NCBI GenBank assembly: GCA_903813345.2
Contig: CAIIXF020000009.1
Coordinates: 12,910,347 to 12,974,346, forward strand
Direction of reading: 5' to 3'
From: Owenia fusiformis
Lineage: Eukaryota > Annelida > Polychaeta > Sabellida > Oweniidae
DNA: 64,000 nucleotides
In this document: positions 46,901 through 56,931 of the stretch, in pieces
How the letters are laid out: every line of letters begins with the position of its first letter
Numbering within the stretch: the first letter of the stretch is position 1
Notes under the pieces: model-generated
The model's database searches: none
What the model saw: the letters and a program-made list of their open reading frames with translations, nothing else
What the model was told of the DNA's origin: nothing
Position numbers and translations under genes: made by a program

Positions 46901-49900
46901 AACGTTAATTTGCTTCATGGGTGGCAAAATTTTTCTAACTTCCCGGTGAATGTCGAGTCTCGCATCATACAAATGTAATTTTAGGCGATCATGCAACTCT
47001 AAACCTTTGCCAGTTCAGACCCTCAAATTATGCTATGACTTTAACTTACTGGTCTATTGGGATTCAAAATATTCTAGACTTCATTAAGTACAATGAATAA
47101 TATTGTAACATATTATGAGTTGGATCTTACTGTTAACTGCCACCCATTCATTGAGGTCCTCCCCCTCTGGTAGAACTACAGCCAGACGTAGGTTTCCACT
47201 CCCTAGTGTTGCAGCAGCATGTTTCATCAAGTCATACTGATGAGTCCCTTCTGGAATGTTCTTCTTAGGCTTGAATGTCTTATTGCTCCGACTTCCACTG
47301 GAAATACACAAATGTTTGGTTCATTAAAGAGAGAATCAGATATAGCAAGCAGGCTAAACAAAATATTGTCTCAATTTTTGAATATTTTTGGCTCATGTGA
47401 TTCCTTGTCATGTCTACTTTTTAATATTCACAAAAGTGCATACTTTATTCACAGAAAACTAAAGATTTTTACAATAATGTATTACTTTTCTATAAGAATG
47501 GTCACCATTCTTATTATTTGGGAGAATTTAAACATTTTCCACCCATTTTTGCACTTTGAATCATTAATAACTTTACCAATTTATAACATATTGTGAATCT
47601 TTAGGGAGATATTATATTTTATATTGTAAGGAATAGATTGGTAGTTCAATTATAAAAGTTGCTTGTAATTTTGTCACCCCCTATAGATCTGATTCTGCCT
47701 TTAAGTTTGGCCAAGTATATTGAACTGGAAATACACAAATGGTTAGTTTATTAAGGTAGGAAAAGAGGAATGAACAGTCTGCCTTGGACCATATAGGGTC
47801 ATAGGGTTGAATGAATTGTGTTGGCAAGTAGGTCTCAATGCAAGTTGTCCCGGAGTGAAACTTTCCATAAATTAGTTGTAACATATTTCTTGAAGAAAAC
47901 ATATTGTCTACATTTTTGGAACATACAGCACAAAGGGGACTTATTTGGGAATACTACAAATATTATTTGAAGGCAGGTATATTTTTGTAACCATACCATG
48001 GAAAATGTGATCTCTATAAAATTATAATAAAATTTGTGTAAAGACAAAGTACAGCTTATGTAGTACAATTTTGACTCGTACAGTTAATTTGCTTATGTAC
48101 ATACATATTAATGCAATTGTGTTGATCATATAACACAAACATTTACATGATATTACATTAATTAATGATAAAATGCTGCTTCCTTGACCTATTAAGACCA
48201 TCTGTTTAATGAATCAATCACGTGTAATTGCGTTCTCTGCACCATTTTTATTAATCTAAGTAGAAAATTCAAATTTTACCTAAACCAGTTTAAAACAACT
48301 AGATACAAGATCATGTTTTAAAATTCCCAAGGCATACGGTTCATACCCTGAGTAGCCCCCCCCAGGATGCACTGAGGTATATCTAATATAAAAATCTCCC
48401 AGTTGCTTTAAATCCCAGGTGGACAAACAATTAGCATTATGTATACCTTAACTCTAAAGTAAACATAAACATTTCCTTTTCAAGCATCATGTATACCATT
48501 CAAACTATTTCTGCCTGAATTGTGTCCCCAAAATGAAAAACATCCAGCTTTCTTTAACATGTGCAAATGTTAAATATAACAGTCTGCAGAGTCTGAACAT
48601 AAATTGCCATTTTTCTAAACAAAGTAATGCATGAGAAGCAATCATTTGATTTGCTTCATTAAAGGAGAGCTTAGTAGCAAAAGTATTAAGAATATTGTAA
48701 GTTCAACAGTAATCCATAAGTAGAAAGAACAAGTATTTAATCTATGGGCAAGTAACTGTCAATAACATGCAAAACTGTATTAGGGGCAAAAACAAAATAA
48801 TGGCAACAGTTGCTATAGAAATGATATGCTAAATAGAAATGACATATCTACTTTAATTTAACGTTCCCCAAAATTTCACAGATTCAGTTATAACAACCCT
48901 TACTCTCTCCTTTGTGACATAAATCAATTATTTTCAAAACAACTGAAAGAAAGGGTTTAAGTTAAATGTAGATTCAACAATGAATAAGTACAGTATATGC
49001 AAAAGAACATTAATAATGGTACAATGTTATTGAAAGGTAAGTTGTTTAAGGGTGGTAGTCTCAGATCAATAATCTTGAAAAGGGAGATCAATATGTCACC
49101 AAAGGCCAATACGGCACCTCGATATAGAATAGAAAATTCAGATCAGGAAAACTAATGAATAAACTGAGTTATGAACGCATCTGGAACACAGTCAGATGGT
49201 GGAATCTACATGTTTTCAGAGTGGGTCAAATGTAAATCGTCAGATTAAATTTATTCCCCAAGAGGAAATAAAAACAAAAATGATTGGTAGCAAAATGCGC
49301 CCACCCCCCCCCCCCCATCCCTACAATGATAGAGTGTATATTTTTCTGTCATTATGTTGCCGATCTTGGTTTATGTCTACATGTATTTCTTATATTTCCC
49401 AACTCAGGTGTTCAAGTTCCTATAACTAAGGAAAGTCAATGATGGGTTATAAAATTAGCAACTGATATCTTCACCTACTGTTGACCCAGCCAGTGACATT
49501 GTACAAGAACATTCCAAATTAATTAATATTATATAAATTATATATTATTAAATATCTTCCAAGGTGCCACTTACAATGTACCATATGTTACACTTAAGAA
49601 CATGTAAGATGCTAAATTAGAGCTACCACTTAACTTGGAATAATTTCATTAGCTACAGGCACACTTCACTTCTGGATATATGTCAATATACAAAACTACA
49701 TTTTGGTCCTACTTGAGAGTATTTTTAGAACTAGAATTCATGGAACTCAGCCTACTTCATTTTGCAAATAAGAATTTATAATTTGGCCCAAAGTTCTTAT
49801 GGATGTTTCACTACAGAACCCCCCCCCCCACTTCATGATGAAAGGAAACATTGTATTTTCAATCTTAAATGGCATTGCAGGAATATATCCCTATTGATTT

Positions 49901-52900
49901 TGTTTTTTTTCACAGCTATGGCTCATTTATTGTAGTTGCTGCTGCAAAGTGAGCCTCATAACATTGAAGAAAACCACAAACCATAAGTTCAAAACAATCT
50001 GCAAATGTACGCAATACTCTCAAATATAGTGATGAACCATTAGATATGGAGAACTTATTTTTTGCACCTGACCAGACACCTGAAACAACTTTAGGCCAAA
50101 ACAGTTTTCTCAATTTTTTATCATAATCAACAATCACAATCAATAATGTCCAAGACTTATCAGACATAAGATTACCAAAGAATATTTTCTTCTAAGAAAA
50201 TCTTTCTTAAAAGTTTGGCTCTGAATATCTAATGTTCCATTCCTTGCACCAGCTTTTTATAAATCACCAGGGAACTTTATCCCAAGGTCCAACTGTTAAC
50301 TTGTAATGTTTACATCTTTCAAATGTCTGAAATACAGAGAGTAGCATTTCAAGTATGGAATGCCTAGGTAGGGAATGTTTGAACCAATTTCATTGATAAT
50401 TTATCTTCAAATTGTCTAACCTTGTTATTATTTTGACTAACAAATGATATCCAAATGTTCAACTCATTCTGATACTCATTACATCTTTCTGTTCTCAACT
50501 AGCCAGGCCTAGTCTAGAAATGTACAGTTAGAAGGCCACGATTTCTCATGATGTGTTCAAGTAGGTAAAACTGAATTTTCAGAATACCTGGGTGTTTCAG
50601 TGCTGGTTGTGATCAAACATATACATGATGTATATTTATTTAGACATGTTTACCAGAATGACCATTAGTGAATGATACAGTCAAGACTGAAATGAAATAA
50701 TAAGATTAATACCAAACCATCACAGCTGTGAACAATACTTGATATGCTAGTGGCTTATCCTGTGCCAGGACTATAGTCCTGCGAACGTCTTATTCTTTTG
50801 CCTGTACGATTACAACAGGGGAGAATTTTCTACGCTTCTTACACTTAACATACCTATTTCAATAGATTCCTTGGTATTTTAGCATTCTTTTCATGTAGTT
50901 GAATCCACAATTGTCTGGGTAGTTGTAATCGTACAGGCAAAAGAATGCGCTCATTACAGGACTATAGTCCTGGCACGGGATAACTAGTGGCCCTTTTATT
51001 TTAGAGCTAGTTCTTCAATTTTTTGTTGATGTTCACCATGGTTAAAACTTGGGGGGGGTCAAAACCTCTGTAATTCAAAAATAGTATGTATGGGTTTTAA
51101 GATTGTGTTTTAGAAAACAGATGGAGAAGGAATGATACATGACAACATGCTAACAGAGCAATAGCATATACATGAGAGAAAATGTCTGTCCATGTTGCTT
51201 ACTATGTCTGGAACTACCTTTACCCTAAAAAGCCAAGTAACAAATCTCATTACAAGCTGGTTTGCTCTAAACATAAATGATCATGTATTATTAATTCATT
51301 CAGAGGAAATACTTCACAAATAGGAAACTCCAGTACAAACTTTTAGTATGAGGTCATTATCATTATTTATGTTGAATGGATGTGCTATCTCTGTGAACAT
51401 ACATTTGCTTTGAAAGTTTCCTCTTGAAATACTGGTTTCCTAGCTAAGGTCAACAATACTAGATACATGTACCCATTTCTAAAGTCCATTTCACAGCTTC
51501 ATTTCATCAGTAGAACAGCAAAAATAAGAAATTGGGAGACCATTGTGCAATAATATATGGAAAAGTATATTCATAATGTACATGAATGACATTTGTATAT
51601 TTCAGATTTTTTAGTTTTTAGTGCAATAAGCCTGTGCCGTCTTGTAATTTGAAGAATTTCAGCCATGTTAATCTTATTGAAAATAACATGGCAGAGAAAC
51701 ATCCAAATATAAGAGACCACACACTTTATAAGCCAAACTAGAAGCAATCCAAGATATACAAATGTCATTCATGTACATTATGAATATACTTTTCCATATA
51801 TTATTGCACAATGGTCTCCCAATTTCTTATTTTTGCCGTTCTACTGACGAAATGAAGCAGTGAAATGGACTCTAAAATATTATCAAAATCTAATCATGAC
51901 TAACATTTTTCATTTTCCTTTGTTCTACATCATTTCCACCATTTAAGCCCACACACTGAATGTAATCTCTAGATTTTCTGAATGTATTCAATGAGGTCAT
52001 GTACCCTGGTTAAAGGCTTTCATTTGCTAAATATGAATTTATGTAAAAATGTTGCCCTTTAATAGCCCAAAAATGACAACTCAGATAAACTGGAAATTAG
52101 ATTTACAAATTAAATAACACTTACAGTGTGTCATTAAACGAAAACCAGAAAAGCAGAAATGGCAAGTGAATTTCCTCTTTTTAATATACAGTAAGCAGAA
52201 ATGGCAAGTGAATTTCCTCTTTTTAATATACAGTTAGCAGAAATGGCAAGTGAATTTCCTCTTTTTAATATACAGTAAGCAGAAATGGCAAGTGCAGGAA
52301 ATGTACAAAATATACAAATAATGACAAAATTTATCCTAGACAATCAATACTAAATGAAAGTAAAAAGTGCCATGGTATGTTTGTTATAAGTGTTTGTCTT
52401 GAAAGCTGATATTCAACATTTCCACTAGTATATCAAGCATATTGATTTACACTACCAGTGTCACAGTGACCAAACATTATGCCAATGTATGCAATGAGGC
52501 AGTCAACTTTGAGCTCAACCATATTCTGTTTTGTTTTCCTATTATAATTCCTACTGGTATGTTGTGTTGGGGTTTTATATAACTTGGAGCTCATATAATC
52601 TTTCTGATTTTTAGCACAACCATATGGCCAGAATACAAAAATAAATGAGGCAAATTAAAATAGGTGAGGCAAATTAAAATTGTTACAGCAAAACTAAAAG
52701 CTCAGACCATATATATATATATATATCAGGGCAACAGGCGATTTTCACCGGTTGTTTTCCCAAAATCGCCTGTTGTTTTTAGGAGACTTTTCAATTTTTC
52801 TATATTTTTATGATTTCCATTATTTTTGCCTGTTGTTTTCATCTATTTAGCTAGTTGTGAGAAATCCTAGTGAAACCCCTGTGCATGTACTCATTTAGAC

Positions 52901-55900
52901 ACAATTATTTAAAGGAAACAACAGAGGTATTGCTGGGGAGCTCATGCATACTAGCTAACCAAAATTTCATTTTTTATATTTATAGATGATAGACAGGAAC
53001 ATATGATTTTGTTTTCTCTCAACCAGCAATTTGCTAACAAATAACAATGCAAGTGGTTGTTATATGATATCTTAAGTTCTTAACATTGCATAGACGTCAT
53101 GTAACTAAACAGCAGTTCATCAATCATATAATATGCTGTGTACATACTTTTTGTACTAGGTTCAGAACTGCAAATGTTACATCCCATTTAGCTATGTAGT
53201 ACTAATTTTCTTTCGGAAAAGGATATGATTTAATGACTCTACAAAAAATAAGGTATCCAAACTTATTCATAACATGGAAATTTCAAAGGATAATCATCCT
53301 CAAAACATCACTCAGTAATTCTAACATAACTTACATTATTATGTTATACTTGAACTTATAACATCCAATTTTGTATTGATGTCAACAATTCATTAGTACT
53401 GTACTATTGACTTATATGCGTGACTCAGGATTCTAAGAAGCGTTGTGTCATCACTTGATAACATAATCACCAAAAACGTATCTCAGGACTAAGGATCTAA
53501 TGCTTATCAAGCTTGATGGGACCCCAAATATCAGACTAGGTCCCAAATGATCTAATACTGTCATATGTTCTCCTTTATTTCCAAGTGTGTTAGCAATGTC
53601 ACACCAATAATTCATTAATACAGAAATTAGTGCCTCAACGACAGTAAGATTTCATTGTCGATCACAACAGTGACATTTCTGTTGTCAATAGCAAACTGTC
53701 GCAGCAAAGCCCGGAAGTAAAATTTTGTTCCCAGGTTAGATATATGATGACAAACAAGACAATAATAAGAAGGAATCTTTGATTTCTGAAAGCCATGCGA
53801 CATGCGTGAAACATCACACGAAAGTAAGTTACGGGTTTGTGTAAAACCTGGGTGACCAGGTACCTAACAATCCTAGCAGGGTTGGGAATTTGTTTTGTTT
53901 CATTGCCTAAAACGTGCCACTGAAAAATCCAAGCAACCAACCACCAAGCTGGCCTCCAACTCAACGGACAAGCCATCCAAGCAATCAAGCAAACGACCAA
54001 ATAACCAAGCAACAAACTACCAATACACCATGAACCAACCAACAAATCAAATAATCATCACCCTGTCAATCACTCAGACAATAAAACAAGTAACCAATGT
54101 CATAAGTCATACATCGTATTCGTACATTAATTGACAGATAAAATACATTCAACTATTTAACATTTCAAGATGCGTGCGTATATCTTCCAGATTTGTTTAA
54201 TATCTAGTACAAATCACCATCAAAGGAAATAATCATCAACATCCTGAGAATAAAGCATAGCAACAAACGTCATCTTATGTTAAATGACAGATAAAGGGCT
54301 ATTACTGTTTCAATATACGTGTGTGCATACTCTTTCACATTTGTTTAATTTCTAGTAGAAATCTCCCCCTCCTCTTATTTATGGACGTTTTTTATTCGAC
54401 CATTCCTGTAAGTTATGTAAGTTGGTAACCCTGCTAGGAACATTAGGTACCCAGTCACCCGGTTACCCAGTTACCCGGTGTTTTACACAAACCCGTAAGT
54501 AACAGTGTTATAAATGTGTTCTATTTCCCAGGGAATTTCGTTCACGACAATGACAGTTGATTTTACTCTCAACAGTCTCAGATTTTAATTCTACCGTCAC
54601 CAGCCAACTGTCATTCAGACACTAACAGAAATACAGTGCATTGAGAACTATAATAAGACCAATCAATGCTAATGATGTAAAAAACATTTCGGTTGACAAA
54701 AGAAGTGATCAATGTTCTCGACCAATTGGTCAAGATACAAGCATACTCAACCTAAAATCAAGAATATTTCAAAAAATGAAATCTCTGGGAGTTTTCATTA
54801 AAATCTCACATAATCACTTTGAACCACTAGTTGTATCTTACTGTGTGGTAAATATCATTTGAAATAACATCACGATGCCCATGTCAAGCAGCGTGCCTAC
54901 TAGGCACGCAGTTTGAAACTGACAAACTGCGCGCATATTTCAAAATGTGAGACGGGGAGGACACGACTCCCAAAAAGAGCCAAAATACGAAAAATACAAG
55001 GTTAGTCTCGTTCTAAAGATAGTACCATTCTGTGAAGATGAACTTAATTTACTCATAGTACTCAATGTTTTTCCCGATGTAAACCTAGTTATCTCAATAT
55101 AAGGGTCTTAAGTAACTTCTGTGTTCAAAATTTACAGTGTAAAGTTATATATATGTCTTTTTATCGTCATTTGCCGTTTATTCAGCCATTGTGTCTGTGT
55201 ATGCTAGAATATATAGGATCACTCCATCTGATTAAATCAGCAAAATTTGTGTTCAAAACGATAATACGCCATAAACGTGATTTAAACATTTTTCTTGTCA
55301 AACTGTGCGCCTATATTCACATGTATTTCCCAAACTGCGTGCCTAATATTTCCAAACTGCTTGCCTATCCAAGCTTGTTTTGTATTATTAGAAAACATAA
55401 GCGCCATACAAGGCACATATGTGTTTAATAGTAGAACCCCATAATTGAAACACTATGAGAGTCCATCCACCAAGATGGTGATCTGAAAATAAAAGTTTTT
55501 TTCGTTCCCAACTTATTTGTCACTTCTTTTATACATTTTGACTTTCAATATGAAAATCTCATAAAATCTGACGATAAAGCAAAATTTCCAAAGCTACATG
55601 AAAGACACCTACACGTGCCTCTGTAGAAATTCCAATGATAATGTAGTTTTAATAGTGTATGCGCACAGTTTGTAATTTCTGGCTAAAATAGGCGCGCAGT
55701 TTGTGATTTATTTCTTTTTAATCTCCTGATTATCTGTTTTATCTCGAAATATTTTGAATTATACATGATAAATGTGTAAGGAATTAAATATAAAACGAGT
55801 CTAAAGTATTTGTCATTTATGTTTAAAGTGCTAGATCGATTTACGTATAAATTCCCGTTAAATCAGTGACGAAAATGCCATTAATCTGCTTATGTTTTAA

Positions 55901-56420
55901 AACTTAGATTCATTTGCACATAGTTTTTGCTAGTATTTGCAAGATTCGTATATTCGCCACAGAATGAACGCATTGAACAAGAAAACAATGCAGGACAAAT
56001 GTCTTTAAATTACGTTTCAAAATACAGACTCCAACTTAAATGATGCAGTGTTCTTAGGCACGCAGTTTGTGATCGAAACAAACTGCGCGCTTAGTAGGCG
56101 CGCAGCTTGACATTGGCACCGTGAACATGGGCTTTCTATTGAATGCCCATGGAAATAATATAAAATTAATAAAAAGAGTATTTATCTCCATGAATATATC
56201 ATAAATCTATAAATACATCTTATCCTACAAGGTCTCTGATATAAAGTAAATTATACACCCAATTGGGGAAAATGAAAAAAGTGAAATACATATTATACTC
56301 GAGTTCAAACAATGACATTTCCAAAATCAAAACAAACTGAAAAGTAGGCTATAGCCTACAAATCTGTTGGCCAAAATTTTTAAAGACCAGCATAAAAATT
56401 ACTCACAATAGGAAGCTCAT
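43971..56420 (-). CDS. MOB1: MOB kinase activator 1
   Basis: Complete gene of four coding exons: 56407-56420 (14 nt, MSFL plus two bases, donor GTGAGT), 47131-47297, 45526-45753 and 43971-44212. All junctions are GT-AG and in phase, giving 216 aa, the usual MOB1 length. The protein is nearly colinear with vertebrate MOB1A/B: KTFKPKKNIPEG, EGEDLNEWVAVN, KYEYHWADG, KPIKCSAPKYIDYLMTWVQD, PFPKNF and HLNTSFKHFIFFVEEF. Zinc ligands C79 and C84 (FCTETSC) and the HIYHQH histidines are present. T12 and T35, the MST/Hippo phosphorylation sites, are conserved. MOB1 binds and activates LATS and NDR kinases in growth control and mitotic exit. The 9.1-kb first intron is full of mobile elements. The ATG lies 511 bases from that of the divergent hnRNP H gene. 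Confidence 0.97.
44376..45043. mobile_element. hAT-like non-autonomous element, 668 bp
   Basis: The ends start TAGAGGTGTCACGGT on both strands. Flanking 8-bp repeats ATTCGCAA (44368) and ATTCGCCA (45044) differ at one base. End sequence and 8-bp duplication are typical of hAT elements. It sits in MOB1 intron 3; the interior has no transposase. Confidence 0.75.
46212..46988. repeat. Long foldback (palindromic) element, about 780 bp
   Basis: Two arms of about 370 bp are inverted copies around a centre near 46600. Shared blocks include GGTAGCATTAACATTGGTCTC, TTGATATTTCAAGGTAAC and AAATGGTGAATGACAG. The outer ends read GATCGACTAAAATTACATT and AATGTAATTTTAGGCGATC. It lies in MOB1 intron 2, so the pre-mRNA would form a long imperfect hairpin. 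Confidence 0.85.
47298..50746. other. Part of MOB1 intron 1 with no further feature
   Basis: AT-rich intronic sequence with scattered poly-C runs (for example about 49303-49317 and 49820-49829). I see no exon or structured repeat. Confidence 0.5.
50755..50983. mobile_element. hAT-type MITE, 229 bp, perfect 8-bp target duplication
   Basis: Inverted ends TTATCCTGTGCCAGGACTAT and TTATCCCGTGCCAGGACTAT continue to 27 bp with one mismatch; further in, TTTTGCCTGTACGATTACAA pairs across the element. The 8-bp direct repeat CTAGTGGC flanks it at 50747-50754 and 50984-50991. It lies in MOB1 intron 1. Confidence 0.9.
51483..51871. mobile_element. Palindromic MITE, 389 bp
   Basis: Arms of about 117 bp starting AGTCCATTTCACAGCTTCAT are inverted copies with few differences. 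A 4-bp repeat CTAA flanks both ends. The centre (about 150 bp) is non-coding. It lies in MOB1 intron 1; a diverged relative is at 57213-57494. Confidence 0.8.
52152..52294. repeat. 42-bp tandem repeat, 3.4 copies
   Basis: Units start AGCAGAAATGGCAAGTGAAT at 52152, 52194, 52236 and 52278, nearly identical. Because 42 is divisible by three, the minus strand reads as a 14-residue peptide repeat, which I regard as coincidental inside an intron. Confidence 0.95.
53830..54496. mobile_element. Inverted-repeat element with AACCAACC-rich interior
   Basis: Left TTACGGGTTTGTGTAAAAC and right GTTTTACACAAACCCGTAA are inverted copies. The arms then share CCTAGCAGGGTT and GGTACCTAA words. The interior contains CAACCAACCACCAAGC-type runs. 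The flanking bases are similar but do not form a clean target duplication. Confidence 0.65.
54871..56123. mobile_element. Complete 1253-bp element with CACGATG/CACGGTG ends and 5-bp duplication
   Basis: The left end is CACGATGCCCATGTCAAGC and the right end, read inward, CACGGTGCCAATGTCAAGC; similarity continues through GCGYGCCTACTA and CGCAGTTTG. The direct repeat AACAT flanks both ends (54866-54870, 56124-56128). More than eight AGGCRCGCAGTTTG-type words in both orientations fill the subterminal zones. No long frame is present, so it is non-autonomous. A truncated copy is at 9636-10239. Heptamer-like CAC ends plus 5-bp duplications are known for Transib and RAG-like transposons. Confidence 0.85.
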
Positions 56421-56931
56421 CTTGATTTCAAAGTCTTTATTCCGAGTCTATTTGTATAAATATGTTAGACGGACATTTGTGAAACATCAAATCATAGATC
56501 GGCTGTAGAATATCTTCGATGTTGATCGATTTTATGACTAATTTCCCGTTACAGAAAAACAACATGAACTCGGAAGTAAATTACAGAAAAGTTCAAGGTC
56601 AATTGCTGATGGCGTTTTTTTTAATTTATGCTACAAATTTCGTTTAAATTTATACTAGAACCCTCAAAATAATATACATGAAGTTAATCTTATCATTTTA
56701 AAATTGAAATTGTTCAATTAGACTAAAATAAAGAAATTCAATTAAGGCTTCGTAAATTTCCGTTGAACATTCGGTCTTTTTCGAGGGAAGCGTGCCGGGT
56801 AAGATTTTTGTAATAATTTTTGACCTTTTACCCTTCAATTTCATCAATTTATCTCAACACATGGGATTTCTTGCTACGCTGGAATTTTTTCTGATACTTA
56901 CTTTAGCAAGATCTGGTATTTTCAGGTGGTT
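56421..56931. promoter_or_regulatory. Divergent promoter between MOB1 and hnRNP H
   Basis: The two start codons face away from each other across 511 bases. On the hnRNP H side, the pyrimidine tract GGTCTTTTTCGAGGGAAGCG followed by a donor GTAAGA at 56799 suggests a short 5' non-coding exon. It would be spliced to the acceptor TTTTCAG at 56919-56925, seven bases before the ATG. No TATA box is obvious for either gene. Confidence 0.55.

Noticed and set aside
52152-52294. CRISPR-like spaced repeats
   Set aside because: Direct tandem repeats without distinct spacers, in an animal intron.
52134-52343. 14-residue peptide repeat on the minus strand
   Set aside because: Consequence of a 42-bp tandem repeat whose period is divisible by three, inside a MOB1 intron.
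56926-56931. GTG at 56926 as the start of the hnRNP H-like protein
   Set aside because: It is a GTG directly after a probable acceptor; the first ATG is at 56932.
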